Virus record (IMG/VR): IMGVR_UViG_3300036770_001629
Location: 1-24,733 of that record
Length of the DNA: 24,733 bases
DNA from: a virus
Reading direction: 5' to 3' (one strand)
Below, piece after piece: positions 8,157 through 14,697 of the stretch. Position numbers and translations under genes: made by a program. How positions within the stretch are numbered: the stretch's first letter is position 1; every line of letters begins with the position of its first letter. Below the pieces are notes generated by a model. It was not told the DNA's origin. It did not search any database and worked only from the letters and a program-made list of their open reading frames with translations.

Positions 8157-8866
8157 TTGATGGCCTTTCGTTTGGTCGCTTTGTAATAATCAATCCAAAT
8201 CTGGGTGCACTTGTTCTTGTGCTTGAGATAAGCAGGACGCATGAACGGACGCTTGGGGTACTGCATCAGCATTGCAACACCGCCGCGGTTGGTCTCGATG
8301 ATCGATCTGTTCCGCAGGCCAGAGATCGTCAGCCGTTCCTTGGACGACGTGATAAACCGGCCATCCTTGCCACGCAGCCTCTTGCCGGTGATCGGATCGA
8401 TCTTGGCCCTGGTCCGCTTCAGATCCTTGAATGTGACAGGGCTCTCAACGAATGCAACCCGCACCATCACCCGCGCCCCAAACTCGTGGATCTCAGGGAT
8501 CGTAAGACCGTTGTACTTCGCCCGTCCAGTTTTCCAGGGACCGATTCGCACCCGCCGTTTGCGGAAGTCCGTGATGTAGCGAATGTTTCGCAGGGTGTAG
8601 AAATCGTTGTTGGTCCTGTTCCGAGGAGGGCTGCCAGGTGGCCGTGGCTTGCTGGCAGGAGTGACCACGAAAGTCCTCTTGCCGTCGACCGTCTTCCACT
8701 CTCCCTTCTTGGTCTTCGCGTAGGACCCGATCAGCTTCTTGGCATCCTGCCTGACGATCGCACCGAATCGCTCAAGGGCTCGGGCCGTCGCCTTGTCGAC
8801 CCGCTTCATCTCCTTTTCCTTCATTCGCATGATCCGCTTGAAGTTGCCCTTCATGGTGACCCGCAT
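8153..8866 (-). CDS. HK97 gp10-like tail/neck protein
   Basis: This is a 237-residue, very basic protein. It has an N-terminal helix rich in Met, Lys and Arg (residues 1-22), a helix ATARALERFGAIVRQDAKKLI, a Pro-rich stretch (PASKPRPPGSPPRN), a hinge (TIPEIHEFGARV) and the terminal YPKRPFMRPAYLKHK. The last motif, RPFMRPA, is a hallmark of the HK97 gp10 head-tail joining family. The start at 8866 has GGGAGG eight bases upstream. Family members usually sit among the connectors before the tail tube. Here the gene lies between the tail chaperone and the tape measure, so a tail-neck role is possible but not proven. Confidence 0.72.
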   Translation of the reverse strand: MRVTMKGNFKRIMRMKEKEMKRVDKATARALERFGAIVRQDAKKLIGSYAKTKKGEWKTVDGKRTFVVTPASKPRPPGSPPRNRTNNDFYTLRNIRYITDFRKRRVRIGPWKTGRAKYNGLTIPEIHEFGARVMVRVAFVESPVTFKDLKRTRAKIDPITGKRLRGKDGRFITSSKERLTISGLRNRSIIETNRGGVAMLMQYPKRPFMRPAYLKHKNKCTQIWIDYYKATKRKAIK

Positions 8867-9200
8867 TTTCCGAGCCTCCCTTAGGCAAAAACATCTTCAG
8901 AGCTGCGATGGTGGTGGACTTCAGTGGGATCGTGTTTCGTGGCTTCTTGCCTTTTCGCTTGACCGGGACGAACAGCTCAGGCCGTGCGCCGCGAGCCATC
9001 TCGAAGATCATCCATCCTTTGAAAGGCCTGGGGTCGATGTGGCAGACTCCGGCCAGTCGAAAGAAGTGGATGAACAGGCTTGTTTGATCAGCTCCGCTCT
9101 CGCCTGATCTAGCCTCCGAGCCTGGTCCCACATTCCCTTGATCAGTTGACCTCGGGAAGGGGACTGGTGGACGAAAAAATCGGTCCACTCCTCCATCCAC
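8772..9200 (-). CDS. -1 frame extension of the tail assembly chaperone (probable frameshift product)
   Basis: The frame is open from 9200 to 8772, in the -1 register relative to the preceding chaperone gene. The part after about 9075 is protein-like: FFRLAGVCHIDPRPFKGW, then MIFEMARGARPEL and a basic tail. This resembles the IDPRPF...MARGR C-terminal region of planctomycete-type phage tail chaperones. Siphophage chaperones are often made as short and long forms by programmed frameshift, so fusion of the two frames is expected. An alternative is re-initiation at the ATG at 9011, whose ATGA overlaps the upstream stop. That would lose the DPRPF part. No in-phase canonical slippery heptamer was found. 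The last 95 bases overlap the gp10-like gene. Confidence 0.55.
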   Translation of the reverse strand: MDGGVDRFFRPPVPFPRSTDQGNVGPGSEARSGESGADQTSLFIHFFRLAGVCHIDPRPFKGWMIFEMARGARPELFVPVKRKGKKPRNTIPLKSTTIAALKMFLPKGGSENAGHHEGQLQADHANEGKGDEAGRQGDGPSP

Positions 9201-9448
9201 TTGTCGAACGCCTCCTGGAGCACCTTGCCATCGAGCCGCTTGGCGAAGTCGATCGGGCCCAGCCCGAGCTGCTTGGCCTGGTCGAAGCAGGTGATCCAGA
9301 GGATTCCGACGATCTTCTCGACCTGGTCGGGGATCGTCTCGGGCTCGTCCATCAGGTTGAGCCCCATCTCGGTCTTGATGTTAAGCAGATGGCCAACCGT
9401 GAGATCGATGTCCCAGGGTTGGCCAGTCTTGTCGATGAAGGTCTTCAT
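9008..9448 (-). CDS. Tail assembly chaperone (G-like short form)
   Basis: The product is 146 residues from the ATG at 9448, shorter than the full open frame, which begins inside the tail tube gene. It opens with MKTFIDKTGQPWDIDLTVG. Helical, Asp/Glu- and Leu-rich sequence follows: PDQVEKIVGILWITCFDQA, DFAKRLDGKVLQEAFDKWMEEW. The order strand, helix, LGL-DFA-L-G-L, EAF, EEWTDFF is typical of phage proteins between tail tube and tape measure that act as tail assembly chaperones. Its last 20 or so residues (ACSSTSFDWPESATSTPG) look less structured than the alternative -1 frame, which fits a frameshift near that point. It would coat the tape measure during tail assembly and not remain in the virion. 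Confidence 0.75.
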   Translation of the reverse strand: MKTFIDKTGQPWDIDLTVGHLLNIKTEMGLNLMDEPETIPDQVEKIVGILWITCFDQAKQLGLGPIDFAKRLDGKVLQEAFDKWMEEWTDFFVHQSPSRGQLIKGMWDQARRLDQARAELIKQACSSTSFDWPESATSTPGLSKDG

Positions 9449-9461
9449 AGGTTCCCAGGAA

Positions 9462-9932
9462 TTACGGGACGGTATACCAGGTGGGGGCAACGTGCGCCCC
9501 AGCAGTTCCGCCTGAATTCTTGCATGGACGAAGGCTGACGTCCACCATGAGCGCCTCGCCAAGGTTTTCGTTTCTGGTAAATGACTTCACCATCATGAAC
9601 GCCCGCAGGCCCTGGTTTCCAGTGGATCCAGCACCAGTAATGATGCCGTCCATGATGGCAAACTCGATTGGAGTCTTGGCAAAAAAAGCAGTCTGGAGCG
9701 CAGTGAAGTCTGCATCTGCCGAATCGTAGAGCATCGAGAATTCGACCGATCCATCGATCAGTCCGTCGACGAATTCCTTCCAGCCACCAGACGCTCGAGT
9801 TGTGACGTCGGTCTCGTCCTTCTCCATTGCGAGGGTGAGATCCTTGACATTCGGGATCTCGTTCCATGCCGGGGTCGCATTGCTCCCCGTGTTTCGGAAA
9901 AGCTTGGCGTTTTCTGCAAGCACATGTCCCAT
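9462..9932 (-). CDS. Major tail tube protein
   Basis: This is a 156-residue protein with a recognisable tail tube pattern. NVKDLTLAMEKDETDVTTR is followed by SGGWKEFVDGLIDGSVEFSM, LQTAFFAKTPIEFAIMDG and a last strand pair EALMVDVSLRP. DVTTR...GW...GL.D..V.F.M is common to siphophage tube proteins. Hexamers would stack around the tape measure to form the tail tube. AAAGGA precedes the ATG at a normal distance. No extra Ig domain is fused to it. It follows the tail terminator candidate by two bases and precedes the chaperone, the usual siphophage order. Confidence 0.85.
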   Translation of the reverse strand: MGHVLAENAKLFRNTGSNATPAWNEIPNVKDLTLAMEKDETDVTTRASGGWKEFVDGLIDGSVEFSMLYDSADADFTALQTAFFAKTPIEFAIMDGIITGAGSTGNQGLRAFMMVKSFTRNENLGEALMVDVSLRPCKNSGGTAGAHVAPTWYTVP

Positions 9933-9934
9933 GC

Positions 9935-10366
9935 TTATAGTCCTTTGTATCGAATGGTGATCGTGGTGAAAAACAGGCCAACATCATTGACCCTGCCAGG
10001 GTCGAATGGTCCATCTTGGTCGATCTCGACAGCATGCAAGCCTGCCATAGTTTGGCTCTCCAGGGATGCTGCGATCTCCTCGCATAGCTGCATGAACGCC
10101 CCAGCCCTGGTCTCCTGCTCTCCCGCCGCGACGTCTGCCCCATATCGAACCACCACCCCGACCGAATAGGTCTTGAGGTAGACTCCGCTCCGGGACTGCT
10201 TCTCTCGCTGTGTTGGCCCTGCGTAGACCGACACCTCGAACCCGCTCAGATCGTCTCGCTCGAAGACCGGGACCAGCTGCTTGGTAGGGGTGAAGGCCTG
10301 CGAATAGGTCTGGGCATCCAGGTAGGAGACCACCGCATTCACGATCTGTTCCTGAATGCTTGGCAT
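9935..10366 (-). CDS. Tail terminator / minor tail protein candidate
   Basis: This is a 143-residue protein. The ATG at 10366 shares one base with the preceding stop (TGATG). A GTG three bases earlier is also possible. It starts with a helix (QEQIVNAVVSYLDAQTY) and continues with strands FEVSVYAGPTQREKQSRSG and TYSVGVVVRYGA. A second helix (ETRAGAFMQLCEEIAASLE) and a closing strand pair (VGLFFTTITIRYKG) follow. This helix-sheet-helix-sheet plan, together with the position between the head-tail stopper and the tail tube, matches tail terminator proteins that cap the tube. No diagnostic motif is present, so the assignment rests on fold pattern and gene order. Confidence 0.7.
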   Translation of the reverse strand: MPSIQEQIVNAVVSYLDAQTYSQAFTPTKQLVPVFERDDLSGFEVSVYAGPTQREKQSRSGVYLKTYSVGVVVRYGADVAAGEQETRAGAFMQLCEEIAASLESQTMAGLHAVEIDQDGPFDPGRVNDVGLFFTTITIRYKGL

Positions 10367-10731
10367 CACATCTCCCTGGTATGGATCCGAATGATCTGCT
10401 GAGACTGGTCAGTGTACTTCCACTGTGCCTCGGTCCCAGCACAGAGGACTGCGTAAGTCTTCACGCCCTCGACAATCCGATCCCCCTTCCTCGGCAGCGT
10501 CTGGGCTCCGCCCAGAACCAGGTCAGACAACAGGACCAGGTAGTCCCGAGACTTCACCTGCTCGATGACCATGCCATCCTGCTGGATGTCGTGGTTCGAT
10601 CGGCCAGGCACAGCCTTCGAGATGGCCACCGACTGGGATGCCGATGGCCTCTGGTAGGTGATGTCAATTCCCTGGATCCTCCGCATGGCCTGGTAGCCAT
10701 GGAGGACCGCTGCCGCAAAGGGGGTGGTCAT
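10366..10731 (-). CDS. Head-tail connector / stopper-like protein
   Basis: This 121-residue protein lies directly downstream of the major capsid gene (TGATG junction) and upstream of the tail terminator candidate, the usual place for head completion and stopper proteins. It is mainly beta: IDITYQRPSASQSVAISKA, YLVLLSDLVLGG, RKGDRIVEGVKTYAVLCAG, then WKYTDQSQQIIRIHTREM. The W.Y.D......RIHT ending recalls small connector proteins of planctomycete-type phages that close the portal opening after packaging. There is no membrane segment or enzymatic motif. The function is inferred mainly from position and the terminal motif. Confidence 0.7.
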   Translation of the reverse strand: MTTPFAAAVLHGYQAMRRIQGIDITYQRPSASQSVAISKAVPGRSNHDIQQDGMVIEQVKSRDYLVLLSDLVLGGAQTLPRKGDRIVEGVKTYAVLCAGTEAQWKYTDQSQQIIRIHTREM

Positions 10732-11660
10732 CAGGTGAGCAGGGCCTCGGTGGAGCTGATGCGATCCGTGACCACAATCGGAACTCCGAACGCGCTGTCG
10801 GGGAACGGCGCCGGCGATCCGGTTGGACTGGTGGCAGTCCTGGATCTCTGCAGTTGGCCGAGAGATCGACGATTCATGACGATGTGGGTCGGGCCTCGTC
10901 CGGAAGGGAACCGCTCGATGGCCTGGCTGATCAGGCTATCGGTCAGCCCCTTGCCCGAGTCAGCCGTCAGGTTGGCGATCCGCACCGCGCTGTAGTTCGT
11001 GCCGAGCTTGACACCGCACCATCCGTGGATGGCATGGGCCAGTGCCCAGTAGTAACCCTTCGTCGATCCCACCTTCTGGACCCGCTGCCGATCGCCGATG
11101 GTGATGACACCGTTCCTGCCCCAGATGAGCTGGATGTCTTCCTCACCAGTCCGAATCAGCCAGCAGGAGGAGCCGGTGTTGGCCGTAGTTCCGCCCGCAT
11201 TGACCACCTGGGCATCGGCCAGGCCGTCAAGGTTGGTCTGGTTGGCCAAGCCGCTGAAGCCAGCAGCCAGGTTACCAGTCCCATAGATCACCTGTTCCTC
11301 GATCTCGGCCATTGCTGCCCGGAGGTGATCCAGGGCTTCGAGCCCCATGATGTGGTCGACTCCGCGATCATCAACCAAAGCCGCCGCCTCGTCAATGTCG
11401 AAAGACGCATCGAGGAACTTCAGGGTGTTGGTCACCAGGACGTTTGTGCTCTTGGTGTTTTCCACGCCATCGTTGACGTCACGAAATCCAACAGACGGAT
11501 TAGCCGTCTTTTTGTTGTACGTGAAGGTGTTGCTGGTGGCAGTCCGAGCCGCGAGCGCCGCAGTCAGCGGTGCATCATCGAGGACTTCCGAGAGCCGCAG
11601 CTCCATGTCCACCTTATTGAACAGGACCACATCCGCACTGGTCACATAGACGTTTGGCAT
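10731..11660 (-). CDS. Major capsid protein (HK97-fold type)
   Basis: This is a 309-residue protein. RLSEVLDDAPLTAALAART near the N-terminus is followed by TFTYNKKTANPSVGFRDVNDG, LKFLDASFDIDEAAA, the long helix ALDHLRAAMAEIEEQVIYG, and GRGPTHIVMNRRSLGQLQ near the C-terminus. An N-arm, E-loop, spine helix and A-domain order of this kind is expected for HK97-fold capsids, and the gene follows the protease/scaffold. AAGGAG lies eight bases before the ATG. It would assemble the icosahedral shell. The leader before DDAPL is short, so a separate delta domain is not obvious. The scaffolding role probably belongs to the C-terminal part of the preceding gene. Confidence 0.85.
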   Translation of the reverse strand: MPNVYVTSADVVLFNKVDMELRLSEVLDDAPLTAALAARTATSNTFTYNKKTANPSVGFRDVNDGVENTKSTNVLVTNTLKFLDASFDIDEAAALVDDRGVDHIMGLEALDHLRAAMAEIEEQVIYGTGNLAAGFSGLANQTNLDGLADAQVVNAGGTTANTGSSCWLIRTGEEDIQLIWGRNGVITIGDRQRVQKVGSTKGYYWALAHAIHGWCGVKLGTNYSAVRIANLTADSGKGLTDSLISQAIERFPSGRGPTHIVMNRRSLGQLQRSRTATSPTGSPAPFPDSAFGVPIVVTDRISSTEALLT

Positions 11661-11721
11661 CGCCTCAACTCCTTACAAATGGTTCAAGTTGTGTTGGGTC
11701 TGTGTCTTTACTTTGACGCGA

Positions 11722-12780
11722 TCAATTGGAGCTGAGGGCAGCTCCCCACTTGGCAGCAACGTCGCTGGCCCCTTGGGACTTCAGCTCGGTCTGCTTCTGG
11801 TGGGCCTTCTTCTTCTCGTCCGTCAACTCGACTCTTGGTTCCGCCGACAGTGCCGAGTCTTCACCGCCTGCAGCCTTGAGGGCCGCTTCGAGCCGGGTCT
11901 CCAGGTCAGCGACCTTAGCCGCCAGGTCGCTGTTCTCCGCCCGCAGCTCCTTGGTTAGATCGCCGAAGCAATCACCCATGGAGCGCCCTTGCAGGTACCA
12001 GGTGGCACCGCGATCGCCGAAGGCCTCGATGAAAGGCTTCGCGCCGTCAAGAGACAGGCCAGCAGGAGCCACAGGGGCCGGGGCTGGATTCTGCTCTTGG
12101 CCAGCTTGTCCCGCTAGCACATCACTCATGACGTCCCTTCCGTAATGCTTGGAAAGAAAGGAGCACATTCTTTCGACCACCTCTCGTGGCTCCCGATCCG
12201 AGAAGTGAGTTTCAACGATCCAGGTCGCCAAAGCAGGCAGCCCTGACGGTGTGGTCATATCGAACAAGCCACCGCGAGTGGCTGCCGGTTCGTCGACGAA
12301 ATCGACAGCTCGCAGGCCATCGAGTCGCAAAGGGATAACTTCGCCCTCTGGGACCTCAGATTCCATTACCCTGGCCAGCATGGTGGAGGCCGAGACGCCA
12401 AACGCCTCCGGATCCTCCTGGGCCAGGTCCATTACATAAGTTCCGAGGTCCCCATTGGGTGTGTCGAAGGATGAATCGGCAAGCTGGAGATCCGCATAGG
12501 CCGCATCGCCTTCCCTTCGGAAGTTGGTCCATCTGCCAAGGTACTTCCCGAACCCATCGTCCGACATGCCGGGATGAGTGAACCTGGCCTTGACTCCCTT
12601 GGCCTGGCCATTGCCGAAGTTGATGACCTGGTCTAGTGTCCGATCGTCGACTTCCCAGGGACGGGAGTCGTTGACCTTGCCCAGCTGCATGACCTTGACG
12701 CCACTGATCCGCTTGGCTTTTCGATCAACTCCAGCTGCCGGCGCCGCTCTGAGAATGCTAGTCCTGAACAGGCTGTTCAT
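11722..12780 (-). CDS. Prohead protease fused to scaffold-like coiled coil
   Basis: The start chosen is the ATG at 12780, with AAAGGGAG seven bases upstream. The open frame extends further back, but that part is a shadow of the portal gene. In the 352-residue product, residues 1-180 have features of Mu-type/phage head proteases: FTHPGMS (68-74, with a His), EAFGVSAS (125-132, with Ser) and RAVDFVDEPAATRGGLF (157-173, with Asp). These are candidate catalytic residues by eye. An Ala/Pro linker (226-242) follows, then a helix with heptad character (275-305) and a charged end. Protease-scaffold fusions are common in lambda-like heads. The cleaved C-terminal part would act as scaffold for the shell and then be degraded. 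Confidence 0.78.
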   Translation of the reverse strand: MNSLFRTSILRAAPAAGVDRKAKRISGVKVMQLGKVNDSRPWEVDDRTLDQVINFGNGQAKGVKARFTHPGMSDDGFGKYLGRWTNFRREGDAAYADLQLADSSFDTPNGDLGTYVMDLAQEDPEAFGVSASTMLARVMESEVPEGEVIPLRLDGLRAVDFVDEPAATRGGLFDMTTPSGLPALATWIVETHFSDREPREVVERMCSFLSKHYGRDVMSDVLAGQAGQEQNPAPAPVAPAGLSLDGAKPFIEAFGDRGATWYLQGRSMGDCFGDLTKELRAENSDLAAKVADLETRLEAALKAAGGEDSALSAEPRVELTDEKKKAHQKQTELKSQGASDVAAKWGAALSSN

Positions 12781-14197
12781 TTTCAGGCTCCCTTTCGTCT
12801 TGAGAATCTTCGGTTTCCTCGTATGTTTCGCTTTCAGCTGCACTGACAGGTACTGCAGTGGGCTGCTCCGTGGTCGCTGGGTCGATGCCCTGCTCCCGCA
12901 TGAACTGCTCTTCCTCGGCCAGCTTCCGGACGACGTCTCGCCAGTCATCGCCGTACCGCTCGCGACGGATCTCTGATCGGGTCCGCAGCTTGTTGGCGAT
13001 CGCCAGGACGTCGCCTGCTACTTCGTCTCTCGGGTTCCACCATGGCATGCCAGCAGGGATCCAGTCCCACTTCAGCTGGTCGATTGTGTACCCAGCAGGC
13101 AAAATCAAAACCCCCTCGGCGATCCACTGCAGGATTTTCCAGACTGTGATTCTGTCCAGGACCTCTCGCAGATCCTCTCGCTTTGCCTTGACCGACTGGA
13201 GGTACATTATTAAGGCTGATCTACTGCCGAAGAAGTTTGTAAAACTCTCATCGTAAAAAGACCAGGGCAGGTCCAGGCTCTTAAGCGCCGCCTGCAAGCA
13301 GAGGGTGAGGAACGACTGGAACTCTGTGGATGGGTGCTTCGATTCGAGGAAGTCCATCTTGTCCCCAGGATCAAGCTCTACCTTGACCGGGCCCTTGCCC
13401 AGATCGATCTGGTAGCTCGACCCAACCTCCTCGTCGTCGTCAGAGTCGGCCATCTCTCGGGTGATCGCCAGGGCAAAGAGCTGCGTGATCTTCGCTTTAG
13501 CCCGCGCGTAGTCCTTGACCTCTAAGCAGTCCTGGAATTCCGGGATTGCCGTTACCAAAGGAGAGACGCCTCGATACTGATCGAATGCATCGAAATAGGC
13601 AAGCTGCATCACATTGCCAGCCGACACCTGTCGCTCGGGAGTGTATCTTCCATCCATCTCCCGTTTGTAGATCTGGATCCCCATCATCCGTCCACCAGGT
13701 GCAAGCCGAACGCCATGGACCCAGGTCTGCTCGGTGCTTCTGGTCTGGGGGTCCTGGATCCGATCGCCCTCGATGGCCTGGAGTTTCCCGCCCACCTTCA
13801 CCAGGAAGACGTCTCCGTCCAGAACTCGCCTGGTCTCGGCCAGCCGAATCATCCGACGCAGGGAGTGGCGATTGGCCACATCGCAATTGATGGGCCTGGA
13901 GTACCAGCCCATTAGCGACTCTAGACGCTCGTTGAACTCTGGGTCCTCAGTGCTCGCCTGAAAGGTAAACGTCGAGACGAAGTCGAGGTGCTTTCGTACA
14001 GCCCATGCCGCCACCGAGTAGTTCCGCCAGAGATCCCGAGCGCCCTCGATGACTCGTTTCCGCTTGGTCGAATCGAGCAGCGCATCACTCGATTGGATCC
14101 TGGTCCCAGGATCTCGCCGCTGGTTGGAAGAATCGGCTGCGATGTAACGGCCAAACATCGAAGCCAGTCTGCTTTGCACCTGTTTAATCATGGGCAT
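12758..14197 (-). CDS. Portal protein (lambda-type)
   Basis: This 479-residue protein has the typical lambda-type portal features. The N-terminus has SVAAWAVRKHLDFVSTFTF, then the GDVFLVKVGG strand, the IEGDRIQDPQ loop and YRGVSPLV. The hinge and clip are ELDPGDKMDFLESKHPSTEFQ (split here by position), and a stem/wing stretch has LKSLDLPWSFYDES...GSRSAL. The C-terminal 60 residues are acidic and low complexity (ETEDSQDEREPENEQ). Twelve copies would form the DNA entry ring. Two ATGs (14197 and 14191) are possible; both overlap the gpW-like stop and neither has a strong ribosome site. Its end overlaps the protease start by 23 bases. Confidence 0.9.
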   Translation of the reverse strand: MPMIKQVQSRLASMFGRYIAADSSNQRRDPGTRIQSSDALLDSTKRKRVIEGARDLWRNYSVAAWAVRKHLDFVSTFTFQASTEDPEFNERLESLMGWYSRPINCDVANRHSLRRMIRLAETRRVLDGDVFLVKVGGKLQAIEGDRIQDPQTRSTEQTWVHGVRLAPGGRMMGIQIYKREMDGRYTPERQVSAGNVMQLAYFDAFDQYRGVSPLVTAIPEFQDCLEVKDYARAKAKITQLFALAITREMADSDDDEEVGSSYQIDLGKGPVKVELDPGDKMDFLESKHPSTEFQSFLTLCLQAALKSLDLPWSFYDESFTNFFGSRSALIMYLQSVKAKREDLREVLDRITVWKILQWIAEGVLILPAGYTIDQLKWDWIPAGMPWWNPRDEVAGDVLAIANKLRTRSEIRRERYGDDWRDVVRKLAEEEQFMREQGIDPATTEQPTAVPVSAAESETYEETEDSQDEREPENEQPVQD

Positions 14198-14417
14198 TCT
14201 TTAGATTAAAGGTGCTGAACCTGGACTTCGACCGGCTGTAGCGAATGACCTGCTTTCGCCACATCTCCAGTTCCTTGATGGCATCCGCCCGCTGGAACTG
14301 GACGTAGGCCCCATCGATGGAGACCGAGAAGATACCTGCACCAGTGGCAAGCTGTTCCTCGAAAACGGCCACCATCTTCTTTGCGTGCTCGAGCTTTTGG
14401 ATCCTCTGTTCATGCAT
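14184..14417 (-). CDS. gpW-like head completion protein
   Basis: This 77-residue protein resembles the small lambda gpW head-tail joining family. A first helix (RIQKLEHAKKMVAVFEEQLA) leads into a beta hairpin (GIFSVSIDGAYVQFQRAD) and a second helix (AIKELEMWRKQVIRYSRS). The LxTG...SV..DG...F.RAD spacing is close to gpW. Its place between the terminase and the portal is also lambda-like. AGGAG lies 12 bases before the ATG, somewhat far. Its protein would bind below the portal after DNA packaging. The alternative, a random small ORF, is unlikely given the alignment of helix-hairpin-helix and the gene order. Confidence 0.8.
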   Translation of the reverse strand: MHEQRIQKLEHAKKMVAVFEEQLATGAGIFSVSIDGAYVQFQRADAIKELEMWRKQVIRYSRSKSRFSTFNLKNAHD

Positions 14418-14460
14418 GTGGTGACTATACTCCTGAGTGGACCACTTCGTGAAACAGAAT

Positions 14461-14697
14461 CTAGTCTTTCACTCCAGGATCTGGAGTGTTTGGCCAGACC
14501 TCGCGCAGGGTGAACGATCCTTCGCAGGCCTTGCACTTGACGTAGAACAGCTTGATCCGGCTGCCGTCGTGCTCCATTTCGTGATAGGCCCCTGCCTGCT
14601 TCAGCACGCCTGCTGCCTGCTGGCAGTGAGGGCAGATCGGCATCGTGACAGATGCCCTCGCCTTGGTCGCCTGGGGCTTGGTTGGTTTGCTGCTCAT
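14461..14697 (-). CDS. Small zinc-ribbon protein after terminase
   Basis: The start is the ATG at 14697, whose ATGA overlaps the terminase stop. The open frame further upstream is a terminase shadow. The 78-residue product has a basic, Lys/Pro/Thr-rich N-terminus, then CPHC (22-25) and CKAC (55-58), separated by a strand-rich segment (HDGSRIKLFYVKC) typical of a four-Cys zinc ribbon. Small zinc-ribbon proteins beside terminases occur in many phages, with unknown roles. DNA binding in packaging or transcription is possible. Translational coupling to the terminase suggests near-stoichiometric production. Confidence 0.78.
   Translation of the reverse strand: MSSKPTKPQATKARASVTMPICPHCQQAAGVLKQAGAYHEMEHDGSRIKLFYVKCKACEGSFTLREVWPNTPDPGVKD

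Noticed and set aside
11722-12948. Longer start of the protease at 12948
   Set aside because: The extra 56 residues lie in the portal gene and are Ser/Arg-rich shadow sequence. The ATG at 12780 has AAAGGGAG.
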